Shown: positions 47,201-60,459 of the stretch, in pieces
How positions within the stretch are numbered: the stretch's first letter is position 1
Layout: each line of letters begins with the position of its first letter
Assembly (NCBI RefSeq): GCF_022458985.1
Contig: NC_061773.1
Coordinates: 17,766,001-17,830,000, forward strand
From: Mugil cephalus
Taxonomy: Eukaryota > Chordata > Actinopteri > Mugiliformes > Mugilidae
Length of the DNA stretch: 64,000 bases
Direction: 5' to 3'
Made by a program: the position numbers and the translations under genes
The notes under the pieces: generated by a model
Databases searched by the model: none
The model's input: the letters and a program-made list of their open reading frames with translations, nothing else
What the model was told of the DNA's origin: nothing

Positions 47201-50200
47201 ATAAAACAATGTTCCCTAGAGTTTGGCCTCATTGTGACGATGACATGTATGTGTGTGTGTGCAGGTGAGCAGGGGCCTGTGGAAGAAATATGGAGACAAA
47301 CGCGTCATGGACACTCCGATCTCAGAGGTGAGACTCTTTAACGTGTTGTCCTGTTGTTCACAAACCTTCATTTCATTTCATTTCATTCCAAGAGTGTCTG
47401 TCAGTGTCAGCACAGTTCAATAACATTTATTGTGAGGAAAACATTTGTGCCCCGGTTCACACGATGTCTCTTTGGTGCAGATGGGGTTCGCCGGCATCGC
47501 AGTGGGATCCGCCATGGTGAGTTCAGTCTATGTCAACACATTACCTCAACACACAAGCTGTCCTAACAGCACAATGATAAAGCTGGTTATCAGCCACTGG
47601 CCTTCAGTTGACTCTCAGTCAATGATATCACGTGATATCATATATAGTTCTTGTCAGTTAATTAACCTGCTTTGTATCAAACCCCAAAACCAAACTAAAC
47701 ACAGCTTGTGTTCAAAAACACACCAGATCTTAATAATTATGTGTGTTCGTATGAGGTGTCAAGATTACAAGAGACCAAACTGTTTTGCCTGAAACTTTGG
47801 AACTACAGATGTGATCCAGATGTTTGTTTTCCTTTTCAAACATCCTGCTCGATAAATGCTCTCTAGTTTGTTAGGTAAGAAATGTTCTCTATAAAAAAAA
47901 GAGCACAATATATAATCTGATATTGAATTGAGAGCATTAATGAGTAATTTCTTCACACGTGACATTAATACAGACTTCAAACTAAGGTCAGGAATATATT
48001 AACCCTTTATCACCTGAGCTTCTAAATGACGGACTGTATGACCTTTCTGCTTATTTTGTCTACAGAGACGTTGGTTTATTTCTAGAATACCTGCAACTTT
48101 CAATATCTGGCTATTATTTACAATTTACTCCACACTATAAGGGTGTAATAATCTTTCGGGAGAGGCACGGGTGAAATTAGCGTCATGACACCATATAAAG
48201 GGCAACGTCTCATCTTTCAGAAACCATTAGAATTTTCTCACAAACTGTAGCGTAATTACGGTAATCCTAAGAGAGCTTGCACAAACAAACACAAACATAC
48301 CTTTGGTTTTAAACCGAAGGTATCGCTGGTGTTTAAACCAGGTTTATAAACCAGACCTATCATCACTAACATCTGTGTGTTGTTTCTCCCTTAGGCCGGC
48401 CTCAGGCCCATCTGTGAATTCATGACCTTTAACTTCTCCATGCAAGCCATCGACCAGGTCATCAACTCTGCAGCAAAGACCTACTACATGTCAGCCGGTC
48501 TGCAGTCGGTCCCCATCGTCTTCAGAGGACCCAACGGAGCGTCGGCAGGCGTTGCTGCTCAGCACTCGCAGTGCTTCGCTGCGTGGTGAGTTCATTGACA
48601 CCCAATACTGAGTGTGAATATTTAACATGATGTATCCTGTCTTAATTTGGTGAATACACAAGCAATCAAAAATTACCTCATCCACGGTAATAGTGCTGTA
48701 TTGTAATAGTGCTGGTGTCAGTCAGTGCGTTTACATACACAGATTAATCGAGTTATGCTCGAAATTCAACATTTCTGAATGCGGTTCTTGTCCCAGATTA
48801 CATGCAATGGAGAAAAACTAATAGCTGATGGGAACATGTCCTCCTCCTCCACACTAGGTGGCGATATCTGTCTTGTCAGTGGGTCGTACATGTGGTAAAC
48901 AGCATTTCAAACAACAACAAGATGGAAAAAAGTTCAGCTTTTATAATTTCGTATGTAATGTGCGCGCTTGGATGTTTTTGTTTCGGGGTCATATGTCAGT
49001 TGTCCAGTTAAAGTCTGATTAAGGTGTATACATGCCGGAGAAAATCGATTTCCAATCGCATTATCTAGGTGTCTTAACCGGATAAGGAGAACTACGATTT
49101 CAGTCGGAGTAACGTGTTTACATGCACCTAAATTGTCCAGTTAAAGTCGGATTAAGTCAATAACTTGTTTGTTTGTTTTTTCACGTGCATGTAAACGCAC
49201 TGAGTGTGGTTGTTGATCTGTCTGCAGGTATGCTCACTGTCCAGGTCTGAAGGTTGTGAGTCCCTGGAACGCAGAAGATGCCAAGGGCCTCCTGAAAGCA
49301 GCCATCAGAGACGACAACCCTGGTGAGAGTCAATATTGCAGCAGGTTTTAAAGGTTTTAGAGGAAAAGATGTGCATGATGCTCTGGTTTTCAAATGAAAC
49401 GTTTGACTAGGGATGTCCCAATCCCACAGTCCAATCCTACACTTCCTCCCCTGGAGATCCCTAAAGTCTTAGTTTGGTCTTCCTCATTTTCTCCTAGATG
49501 TGAAAGGGTTCAGCTTAATAATTAGTTAATGTTGTGTGGAGAGGGTAGCTTGTACCTTGGCTCCAGAAAACCTGTGTTTTCTACTCCAGAGAAGTTCTCG
49601 TCATCATTAAAACTCTCTGGAATATATGTCTTTTTGACGCTGTCTCCAGGAAACCTTTCTTTTAAATGCAGTGTTCAGTGTTTGGTAGTGTTACTATTGT
49701 CTGACTGACTTGTAACTAAAATAAATAAATACATAAGATCAGGTCTGGCTGAAGCCTGATACCAATTCAATCTGATCGTTTAAGAAATGCCTGGATCGGC
49801 TCTGATACCGATGGGGACAGCCTTAGTGTAAACTAAATGAAAACGTACATCCAACATGTTCTACTCCAGCAGTGCGAGGTTTCTCCAGCCTGTCCTACTG
49901 TTTAAACACCCTGACAGTGAACGTGTGTTTGTTTCAGTGGTGTTCCTGGAGAACGAGCTGATGTACGGCGTTGCCTTCGAGATGTCGGAGGAGTCGATGT
50001 CTAAAGACTTCACCATTCCCATCGGCAAAGCAAAGATTGAGAGACAAGGTGAGGCCGACGGACTGGACTCTAATCCATCAGTCAGACCTGTAAAACATCT
50101 AAAGAGCTGTTTTCGGTCTTCTTGAAATTATTTCGTCTGCGGGAGCAAAACCTGTCACACAGGCTTAAGAAACTCCCGATGGTCAAACTGTCTGAACAAA

Positions 50201-53200
50201 ACACTGCAACAAGCTGAAGGACTAATTACACAGTAAAAACAGTCTCATTATCTACAAGTGAGGCTAAAAAGCAAAGCTAATAATTGGTTTAAAATGTAGA
50301 GGACTGAGTTATTTTCCCTCAGTTCCAAAACAGAGGGAATATTCTCACACCAAAAAATTATTTAACTTATAGCTATATGATGTACAGACCCTCAGCGTTA
50401 CTATTATGTGCAGCCTTTTATATACACAGTCACTTATTTTTAGGAGCTCAGGTGTAGTTGGACAAATAAATCAAACAAATAATCACCAATAAAATCAACT
50501 AATTAAAAGAAAACTGACTCCAAGCCTTTTACCTGAAGAAATATCCCAGCTCTGCCCACAAAACATGTTTTGAGTCAGTTTTGCATTTACCTTTAAATGT
50601 TAAAAATTAAAGATGTAACTTCTACAACTTTCCTCTAATTTGAATACTCTTAAATTAAAGCGGACAGTCGACTCTTTAAGTCCATGCTCGTTACGTAACT
50701 GTAACGTTAACAAACAGCTTAAGTAAACAAAACACAGCAGTGTACAGATGAATTCAGTACTTGTTCCTGAGTAACATTTGGAATAAATATTTATATAAGT
50801 AAATATATTTGGAAGAAATACCAAGGCCTGCAGTATTTAAGCTTTTTCACGTATTCTCTGAAGTAACGAGACATTAATCAGTCGTGATGTTTAGAGTAAG
50901 AACAGATGCATCATAGAAATGTACATTTAAGGCATTCGAGGACTAGAGTACAGATGTGAACATAAAAAGAACCAAAATGTTGAATGTTGGTGCGGAAATC
51001 CTTGTTTGTTTCATTTTAAAGTGCTAATAAGTTCATTTAAAAACAGTTTAGTAATTTGGTTAGTAGTTCAACTCTTGTTTTCAGTTTTTATAGCTGACGA
51101 TACATTTCACAGTGGTCCCAGCATTCAGCAGTAAGTGTTATCAGTGACAAATATCCCACACGTAGAATCAAACAGAGGCTGAATAGACGGCTGTAATGCT
51201 CTGCGGAAAAATAATATAATTGTCGGGGTTTGTGTATATTTTCGAGGAAACGAAGGCGAGGCTAATGTAAAAGCGTCACTCAAATCTTTGTTCTTCTCCT
51301 CTTTGTGTTTCAGGCAATCACGTCACCTTGGTTTCCCACTCTCGGTATGTGGGTCACTGTCTGGATGCTGCCGCCGTCCTCGCAAAGGAGGGGGTCGAGT
51401 GTGAGGTAATGACCGACGCTCGGGGTTGTACAGACTAGTCGGTTTGTCGACTAGTCACTGATGATGATACATGATAATACATGTATACATCCAACATTAT
51501 CACACATGATAGTAACAACCAGGAGTCCAGTGGGCCATTGTAGCAAACTAGCAGCGGTTCATCAAATGTGTGGAAATACTTCACTAAAGATGGAGTTCAT
51601 TCGACCATGACATGCAAAATAACAGCGATTAATGACCTAAGATTCTAGCTGAGTTGCAGCCTGTTTTTATACAGTCTATACACCTCTGCAGCACACAGTA
51701 TGTAGCACGTGAGCTGTCTGTTCTCAGCGTTTGTATTCAGGTCAAGAATATAGAGTTAATTGTTGCAAAGCATTACTTTCTACTGTATTTTTATTAGACT
51801 TTATCACAAAAAATTACTTTATCACAGTAGCTTTGTTGCACATAAAAGTAACACTAAAATAAGATAAGATTAAAATAAAATAAAAAATAATTATTATCTA
51901 GTAAAATACAATAAACACTGTAATCAAAACATTTTCAGAATTAGCATTATGAATAAATGGCAAAACGGTGTCCAAGGTGATGCGGTTGTTTGGTCAGTTG
52001 CATAGCAACAGTGACATGGATCTTGTTGAAAGGTGTTTCCTTGTTGCTGAGGGAGGGGTGTTAATGCCAGCTCATACGTACTGTGGTCCGTATGAACCAG
52101 GTCTCCAAATGACTTCTCACAACACACTCCCTCTGGCTCCCATCAAGCCCACACACTCCATCCGTTCTGCTGCCAAAGACCTCACGTTCCCCATGAGCAC
52201 GGCCTCATCAGTGACTTGTTGGTGTTGACTTCAATAAAATATGAACTTGTGCAACCCCTAATGGAAACACACACGTGATCTGTGCTCAGGTCAGCAGCCT
52301 GTTAACCGCTTCCTGTGTGTGTTTGCATCAGGTGATCAACCTTCGGACCATCCGTCCTATGGATGTGGAAAGCATTGAGGCCAGCGTGGTGAAGACCAAC
52401 CACCTGGTGACAGTGGAGGGTGGCTGGCCTCAGTTTGGTGTCGGAGCCGAGATCTGTGCCAGGATCATGGAAGGTGACCAACACTCTCTCACACATAAAC
52501 ACACGTTTACATCCTGGCTGTTTCATTGATGGCTTTTGTACATAAATGAATGTTCTTCATGGGTTCATTCAGATTCAAGAACCAAATTCTTGTGATAAGT
52601 GATTTGAAAGGTTTAATGATGGGCGTGATCTGGCCGCATCGGTAGTGTATTTTTAAAACATTGCGACTTCCAAACGGTACATTATATTCTCATACTCTCA
52701 TTCAAGAAATTAAATGGGACTGTCAGCCCAGCCTTAATAATCTGCAGTGCCTAGAGGATCAAGTATAATCTTCATTTTTGACAATAACTTAAAGAACTTT
52801 CAAAGTGGAAACAGATTTCTGGCAATTTAATGAAGTAGAAATATTTCATGTAAAATAAGTGATAGTATTAATTCTTCCTCTTGGTAAAACATGATGCTGC
52901 CACCACCATGTTTCACCATGTATTTGGTGTCCACTAACAAAAGTAGCTCCATATTGGTTCAATAAATTCTTCTTAAAACAGTCAGATTATATTGACCATC
53001 ACTTAATTTTCCTTTACCGCAACGAGTTGTTGCTTCAATTAATGTCACAGAGAACAAACGGTGTGAGACAGGACTACCGTTCTGGAGAGAAGAATGCGCT
53101 GCTTGAATGGATGTGTAGTTTGGAGGTGATTTAAATTACATGCTCTCCCTGCTTGTTTTCAGGTCCGGCCTTCAACTACCTGGATGCTCCGGTTACCAGG

Positions 53201-53308
53201 GTAACAGGCGTCGACATCCCCATGCCATACGCCAAAATCCTAGAGGACCACAGCATCCCTCAGATCAAAGACATCATCTTCGCCGTCAAAAAAACCCTCA
53301 ACGTCTGA
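44242..53308 (+). CDS. pdhb: pdhb, pyruvate dehydrogenase E1 component subunit beta
   Basis: Beta subunit of the thiamine-diphosphate-dependent E1 of the mitochondrial pyruvate dehydrogenase complex (pyruvate to acetyl-CoA with E2/E3). Eleven exons: 44242-44280, 44377-44436, 45829-45936, 47265-47327, 47481-47516, 48395-48585, 49228-49322, 49938-50048, 51314-51405, 52332-52473 and 53163-53308. All phases agree; 360 aa (human 359). Residues 1 to about 33 form the mitochondrial presequence ([12 protein letters not shown] to HKSSPAAVQ). The mature part starts [15 protein letters not shown]. The transketolase pyrimidine-binding part includes [16 protein letters not shown] and [15 protein letters not shown]. 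The C-terminal transketolase domain includes [18 protein letters not shown] and [14 protein letters not shown]. The poly(A) signal AATAAA is at 53544-53549. In human, as I recall, PDHB is on the opposite strand from PXK; here both are on plus. Confidence 0.97.
48723..49202. mobile_element. MITE with 14-bp perfect terminal inverted repeats in pdhb intron 6
   Basis: Termini are CAGTGCGTTTACAT (48723-48736) and its exact reverse complement ATGTAAACGCACTG (49189-49202). A possible 3-base target duplication (AGT) flanks it. The interior repeats GTTTACATGCAC-like and GTCGGATTAAG motifs. No transposase; family not assigned. Confidence 0.8.
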
Positions 53309-53549
53309 GACCCTCTCGTTCACACTAGACTATTGAAATGTCGGTAAAATATTAGAACCATGTATAAAATACAGCCAAAATGTTCTTTTCCTCTAAAACA
53401 ATAATCCTTCAGATTGTTAAGTTTCCGGCCAGATGTTGGTCAATCAAACGCACAACAACAGAGAGTTAAGTTGAACTGGTTATGAAGTTGACTGAACTCT
53501 GTTTATCTGTAGCTCTGGCTGCTTTCTTCACTTCCACTTTCAAAATAAA
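53309..53549 (+). other. pdhb: pdhb 3' UTR
   Basis: Non-coding, ending at AATAAA (53544-53549). Confidence 0.65.
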
Positions 53550-56369
53550 AGCTTTAAGCTTTATCTTGTAGGCTCATTTTCTGTGCTCATGAGGATGTTT
53601 AAGAATGACTAAAAAAAAAAAATCTATATTTTATTAAATTTTATTTTTCCCACTAAAGATATTTAGTAAATTCGGTTTTGCCCTTTCTTAGTTTTGTCGG
53701 TCAAAGCTTAAATTCTTATTTATTGGGAATCTCTCAACTTCAGATTCCATTTTGTTAAAGGTTTTATTTAAACCCTTTGTTTTTGCCTTTTCACAACTAA
53801 ATTTAATGTCTCCAAACTACTCCATCAAGACACATCTGGCGAAGACCATTTCAGACCCTCCAAATGTCAAACCTGCACTTATATTTTCAGGCTGATTTAA
53901 ATGTGAAACTCTTTGCAGTTGTTGTCGGTAATAAACTTCCACATGTTTCTAACCACCAGAACACACCACATTCAGACTATTAACCTAATTCCTGACTCTG
54001 ACTCAAGTTCGTCTCCACTTAAGCAGCAGTGAAGAAGAAGAAGAAGAAGAATGACCCAGAGAATGGGAATATTTATTGTAGCTGCAGCAGCTTTGTGGAT
54101 GTTTTGTTGCTGTAAATGACTGTTACGGAAAATAAAAACCTGTCAGTCCCTTAATGCTTTGTTCTTTTACAACACAATCGGTTTTATTCCTCTCCATCGG
54201 ATAAATCAATAATGCCCCGAATCAATAAAAGAAAAGAGTCGATGAACCCTTAAACATTTTTAATGGTGGACTTCGTTTTTTCAGCCCGACTCTGATGTTC
54301 TGCACCAGACTCGCAACACAGCATCACAGTCATCCTGAACTCAAGACATAGAAAATAAAAAAAAAACATTTACCACTGAAAGAAACTCGAAAACAGGAAA
54401 AACAAAAAAAAAATCCTCATAACTAAAAGTATATTACAGTCTACTGGTCCATCTTTGTTCTGACCATGGGAGAGAAAGGTTCAGACAAACAATGAGATAT
54501 TTCAGCGTACACAACAGAAAGGCTGTTTAAACTGTGGGCCATTGATTTTGTAATAATCTCAGAAAGAATTAAACTGGTACCAATTATAGTCACAGAACTA
54601 GAAATGAATATTAGCCGACTTGCTGTGCTTTTACTAAAAGATAGTAAATCAAAGCAAACAAAAACAACTAGAATTGGTACCAAATAAAACTTTTTTTTAA
54701 AGAAATTATGAGTGAATCACGCTGAAGTTATGGACCATAAAATGAAGGGGAAAAAGAAAAGTTCTTAATTCTTAGACTGAACATTTTTGGCATTTTCCCT
54801 GAAGAGCTCATGAATTAATCGCCCCCTATAAGGATTATTTTTTTTAATACATGGCTCCCGGAAACCAAACACACGTGCACTTCCATCTGTTTCAATTGCC
54901 ATGTTGCAGCATGTGAACAAACCTGCAACTGTCTTAACGCACCAATTGTTCTTTGACACGAACGCAAGAGGCACAAAGGATGCATCAAGCAAAGCATACC
55001 GAGTCTTCAATCTCTTTTGTGGGGTGTGCTAAAGCCAACAAACAGGTAGAACAAGCAATGCCATAAACACCAGGTCCTTTTTTCACACAGTTCACTGAAA
55101 CGGCCCCGACAGTTCAGTCATCACAGTGTTCTGTATAAAATAAAATAAAATAAAATCAAGCTGTTTTATATTCCTGTGACTTCCTGTCCGCGAACCCAAA
55201 CTAGAGGAGCTATTAGCTTAAACAACAAACAAAAAACAAAACGTAACCTTTTCACCTCCTAACTTTTCAACATTTAAATGAGGTGTTTATCCCTTCATAC
55301 TTTTTGCGATCTAGAGTTTGAAGTACCAACGTCGTCTCGATGTTTATTTGTGTTTGCCTCACACTTGCAGACTCAGAATAAGCTGGTGCCTCTAGAGGAC
55401 AAGCAGTAATATAGACAACAACAAATGAATAATATTACGAGGGGGGTAACAGCGGTTATTCAACAGGAAAAAGACCTCAGTGTTATGAGAGTAAAGTTTA
55501 CAGGACACAAGCTGCAACATTTTGATATAAAGTCCTACTTTTATGTGAATACGCTTAAGTCTGTGACGGTTTTGAGAACGTTCATTCATGAATTCTTAAA
55601 GTCACAGACATGAAACTAATTGGATGATGTGTGTGAGTCTATTACTGGATGTGATTTAAGGCGCAGGAGCCTTTAAATGCAGTTTTTAAAAGTGTGATTA
55701 CTATTTATTTTCTCCTCAATACAGAGCAGAAAATATTCCCTAGTGAACTGAAAAAAAGAAAAAAAACATTCATCATTTTTTTAATACTAACACAACATTC
55801 AAACTTCTTCCTGAAGACCTTTACTCTCATAACTTCTTTAATTACAACTTTATTCCCATAATGAGTTAATTTCTTCTGGAAACGTGTGGCTTGATTTTAA
55901 TATTATTCCCATAGATTAACTTGTATAGTTGACACCAAATTACTTTAGGTTTTTTTCTATATTTTTGGACAAATTATGAGACAACAATGTGGCTTGTGAA
56001 GAAAAATCTATTCTTGAAGCCGCCTCCGTTAGATATGGAAGCAGGGCGTCGGTGAATCTGGGAAGCCTACAACTGCGAGGTGTTAAAAGAAAATCCACTG
56101 TGAGTGTTTTACTGTTGGTCTCAGTCTCACTGGAGTGATTCAGTCTTTCTCTGGGCTCAAATGGACAAACTTCTGCCTCAAACTGATTATTTCTTTAATA
56201 AAATAGAAACAAAAAATTCAAGTAAAGCTCTCGTCAGTTTCCCTCAGCACTTACTGAACTCCTACGATTCCCAGAATGCCTTTGAACCCAGTGGACAGAG
56301 AGCAGGACCCCGGGCAGCTCTATGCTCGGAGGCGGGGCTGGTTGAGTCCGAGGGGAAGAGCCCGTCCTC
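53550..56369 (-). other. region between pdhb and the acidic-protein gene, probably including the latter's 3' UTR
   Basis: AT-rich with no exon seen on either strand. Minus-strand AATAAA hexamers (for example at 55704-55709) could end the convergent gene. A plus-strand AATAAA also occurs near 54130. Confidence 0.4.
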
Positions 56370-58199
56370 TCAGAGCGCCGACAGGTCGGACCGTCCGACC
56401 TCCGAGTGTCCCTTCAGCAGGCCCAGCCTCACCACCACCACCCTCCTCTTCTTCTCCTCCGACCCTTCTTCGTCCTCATCATCCTCCTCCACCTCTCTCT
56501 CCTTTGCTTTCCGCTTCCCTCTCTCCTTCTTCTGCTTCTTCGCCTTCTTCTTCCTCCTCTTCTTCTCCACTTTCTCCTCCGCTGCGTGATCTACTTCCTC
56601 CTCGTCCTCTTCTTCTTCTTGCACCCCATCCTGCACTTCTTGCTCTTCCACTTCTTCCTCTTCTGCCATCACCATTTCCTCTTCCTCCTCCTCTTCTTCC
56701 TCCTCCTCATCCTCGTCATCTTCTTCTTCCTCCTCCTCCTCCTCTTCAGTATCTGCATCCTCCACGTCCGTCATCACTTCTCCCATCCCTTCTTTCATTT
56801 GTTCCTGTTTAAGCGAACCCAGTTCTCCATCTTGTGATGTCTGACAGGAACAGAAAATGAAGTTTAGATATTTAATAGCTGCTCTAGCGCCCCCGTGCGG
56901 CCAGAAACAATCACTGCACACTAGTAAATTAAACTAAACTTGAAGTCATTCACAAATATTTACCAGTAATTTTAAAAAACATCACCTGCAGCTTTGTTTT
57001 GCACACCGTATTTACTGGCAGGTGGTTCTATGTTTGGTGATTTGATGAGAGTTGATGTTAAAATTTTTGCATTTGATTCACATTCTTGTTTGTAAAAAAA
57101 TATAAAAGCACAAATAACCATGACAAACACAAACTTCTGGTGTTGTGAATTATGCAAATACATAAAAATCTATGAGATCTGGCTGACCCGAGGCACATAA
57201 ACACACGCAGCCGATACCGACACTCACCATGTCCTTGCCGTTTCGCAACCGGTGCAGCAGTAACCTGACGGTGTCTTTGTTCTGGCACAGCCCCATGGTG
57301 TTCAGGATGTCGAGGGCAGTGCCGGAGCAGCCCTGCAGCCGCAGCTCGGCCCCCAGGGCGGCCTGCAGGAAGTTGTTCTTCCAGATGTTCCTGGTGAAGA
57401 GCGGGATGGAAAGCGCCACCACGGCCCGGCGTTCCAGGAGCGTGAAGGCCTGCTCCTCCGTCAGCTGACTGCCAGAAAAACAAAAGACGATCAGCTCAAC
57501 TATCTGGTCAGATGCGGATTCAGAGACAAATGACAGTCTCCTGGAAGTGAAGACTGAAATGGAGCTATCTGGTTACTGGTTGCTTTTGTAGAGCGCGTTG
57601 ACGTCGGGGAACAGTGAGCGGAGACAGGTGACGACGAGCGGGGCTTTGTCCTGGGCCCAGTTCAGACATCGCCGCCAGGGGAAGGACGACAGCGGTTTCC
57701 TGCCCGACACTTTCTGGTGGAAGGGACTGTCGGGCAACCGTGACAGCACCTTCATCTGCAGCACCAACAGCATAATGCATGATAAGATAGAGACTTAACG
57801 CAGGAGATCATGAATGCACAGCCTCCACCCTCACCTCTTCTTTCAGCTGTTTCCTCCAGAACTCCATCATCGGCTTCCGAGCACCTTTAGCCGACCAGAG
57901 CATCTGGAAAGCAGCCTTGTAGCTGGACTTGCTCACGAGCAGCGCGGCTTTGCTTTTCTTCCCCATCCTGCGGCCCATCATCTTCTTGTCTCTCACCTGT
58001 GGTTAGAGCCACAAAAAAATATTTACATGTTTATAAAACACGACCATGCCCTCACATCAGCCACAACCTCTAATACTATACACCCAACAGCCACAACATT
58101 ACAACCAGTAACTGGAGAAGTAAATAACACTGATCATATTATGACAATTCAATGTTCTGCTGATAAACGTTTGGACCTTGTGGATTCATGTGGATGTAC

Positions 58200-58243
<44 letters not shown>

Positions 58244-60090
58244 GATATGTACCAACCACCTAGACCAGACCAGAACAGACAATCCCACCCAATAACACTT
58301 TTTGATGGCGGCCACCATCCCGAGCAGGATGCAGCCTGACACAAACACACTCACAAAAATGGTTTCAGAATAACTAAAAAAAAACTGTAAAACAGCACAA
58401 AGTGTCGACCTAGTGTCCAGATTCACTAGATCCCACTCTGATGAAGTATCTGTGGGATGATCGGCAGAGGCCCCTCCCCTCAACCTATAGGACCTAAAGG
58501 CCCCCACTAACAACATCCTGTTTACAGACACCACAGGCCCCCCCTCAGAAGGACCATGTCCATTCCCTGATGAGTCACAACTGTTTTGGAGGCTCAAGAG
58601 AGACCTACACAATGTTATGCAGATGGTCATAATGTTATGCCTGACTGGTGTATAATGACTTTCATGTTATGTACATGTTATGTATTGTGTAGAAATAATT
58701 CTACAATTTTGGAGTAGGTTGTTTTTTTTTTTTTTCACTGATCAGCCATGACACCTGTCCACTGCTGATATCACAGCAAAGACTGTAGTTCTTTAAAATG
58801 CTGACGAAAATCGGCAAGTCAACCAAAATCTTTTACCGAAGTACGGCTGACAGCGTCACCATCACCTCGATCACTGTGCGGTTTGGGTACTACACTTGTG
58901 ATTGAAAGCTGCACAAATCATCTCCACAGGACGTTTACAGGAGCAGGTTTAACAGGAGAGCCCACAACACAACCTCTTCATATTCCTGTGTGTGAAACCA
59001 AGGGCAAATAGACTCACTTCCCCATTACTCGTGTTGTCGGTATCTGTGGCACAAGGTACAGGGCACTTTCTAAAGTCAGATTTTTAGTTTTTAATTTAAA
59101 AGCACAACTTTAACATTCCACTGGGTCGTATATAGGACAGCAGTAGCTTTCTGATAAAAGCTAATATAGGATTAACCTACACAGCTTTTAATTGTGTACC
59201 AACTTTGACTACTTAAGAACAATTCCGTTTAGCGTGATTGTTATTCTTTTGTGACAGAAACTTCAGAGGAGTCCTGGCTTTCAAAAGAGATCAAGACCAT
59301 GCATGAGCTCCAAAACCTTCATGAACAACATTCAATTTACTTTGGGTTTTGTTATTTTTATATTTTATTTTGTTCCTTGAATGTTTGTATGTCTTACTTA
59401 TGTGGTGTTGATAAGGGATACTTGCAAAGTAATAATGTCATTGTATCCGTCTTAGCTGTTATTTTTTACTGAGCATATGACTATAAATATGTTGAATCAT
59501 GAAAGTCATACACACACCTGTTTGGTCGCAGGCGGCTTCAGCCACAGAGACCGCTTCCCGCTCTGCTTGCGCTTACATTTGCTCCTGATGACCTGGGCGC
59601 AGGTCTCGCACAGGAAAGACTTGTCGTGGACCACCGCTCCGGGGAAAGCCCACTGTACCGTCTCGGGCGTGGTGAAGGTGTACACCGCCCGCCGGTTGAA
59701 TGACCGGCCCTGCCGCTCAAACTCCAGCCTGCAGCAGGAGCAGTTGTTGTCCTCCGGCCGCTTCGAGCGACGGCGACCAACGCGCGGCGGAGCGGTGGAC
59801 GCGTGTGCGGCAACTTCAGGGATTGTTAGATGTTGGGGGTTCGCTTCTGTCTCAGCATCTGCATTATTCCTCCCGGGGCAGTCCACCTCTGCCCCTACGA
59901 TTGGGTCCGGAAGCTCCACCGGCTGCACCGGGACGCCCCGTTCAGGCTCGACCGGTGTGCGGGAGGCGGGCGCCTCGGTTGAAGTAAGGTCACCGTCCAC
60001 AGCGTGCGCGTAGTCGTGCTCGTTTGAGTCCGGTGAAGGACCAGCTTCTTCGTCGTTCCCCGCGTTGGTCTCTGCGTTTTCACTCGCCAT
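56370..60090 (-). CDS. unrecognised Cys-pair, acidic-tailed protein
   Basis: Not recognised by name. Five exons on the minus strand: 60090-59518, 57996-57835, 57755-57577, 57468-57228 and 56840-56370. Phases agree and the product is 541 aa. Residues 1-110 are acidic and probably disordered. Then come two CxxC-type pairs, C117-x2-C120 (NCSCC) and C161-x2-C164 (LCETC), a possible zinc site, followed by a basic segment. A helical middle (about 192-385) holds SSYKAAFQML, MEFWRKQLKEE, FPWRRCLNWAQDKAPLV, LERRAVVALSIPLFTRN and NTMGLCQNKDTVRLLLHRL. This pattern resembles, from memory, metazoan proteins carrying the uncharacterised DUF6589-type domain. The tail has a long Glu-rich run, a Lys/Arg-rich block (KKRRKKKAKKQKKERGKRK) and a short hydrophilic end. 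ATG 60090 has a good context (ATCATGG). Nuclear location is likely. Confidence 0.72.
56886..56902. promoter_or_regulatory. CTCF-like motif
   Basis: AGCGCCCCCGTGCGGCC, closely matching a second site at about 60409-60422 near the promoter of the same gene. Motif match only. Confidence 0.3.
58079..58652 (+). mobile_element. Tc1-like element with terminal inverted repeats and TA borders
   Basis: The left end (TACACCCAACAGCCACAAC, from 58079) and the right end (GCCTGACTGGTGTA, to 58652) are imperfect inverted repeats of about 29 bases, bordered by TA. The inside contains broken transposase C-terminal sequence (ATCTGTGGGATGATCGG; GAGACCTACACAATGTTATG) and a TA microsatellite at 58202-58250. It lies in intron 1 of the acidic-protein gene. 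Confidence 0.75.
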
Positions 60091-60200
60091 GATGACCGCC
60101 AAGTGTTTGAGACAGACGAGGAAAATACGCAGGAATTAAAAACTCTGTGGGAGCTCCGGTTACAGAGCAGCAGGCTAACCGTGCTAGCTAATAGCCGCAA
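60091..60200 (-). promoter_or_regulatory. promoter/5' UTR of the acidic-protein gene
   Basis: Short GC-richer stretch upstream of the ATG at 60090. No TATA box is evident. The transcription start is not determined. Confidence 0.4.
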
Positions 60201-60459
60201 CAAAGTTAAACTGCTCCGAGCGCTCCTAGCAACGCGTGCGGAAAAGTTAGTTTGATAGTTTAAGGCAGCGCACTAAATATAAAGACGGGGTTTCAGTAGA
60301 AATATCACCGGAGCATCTGGAAATACAGAAGAGATGTGACCAACCGGATGCAGCCTCTAATAAACAAAACAGTTTCCGTGTTTCGGTAAATAGACTGCTC
60401 CTTGACTGCGCCCCCGTGCGGCGGGAGGTACTCACTACACGTCCCGACTGTAAATTAAA

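Noticed and set aside
56104-56837. Long plus-strand open frames opposite the acidic tail
   Set aside because: Antisense of GAA/GAG codon runs. The minus strand fits four other phased exons.
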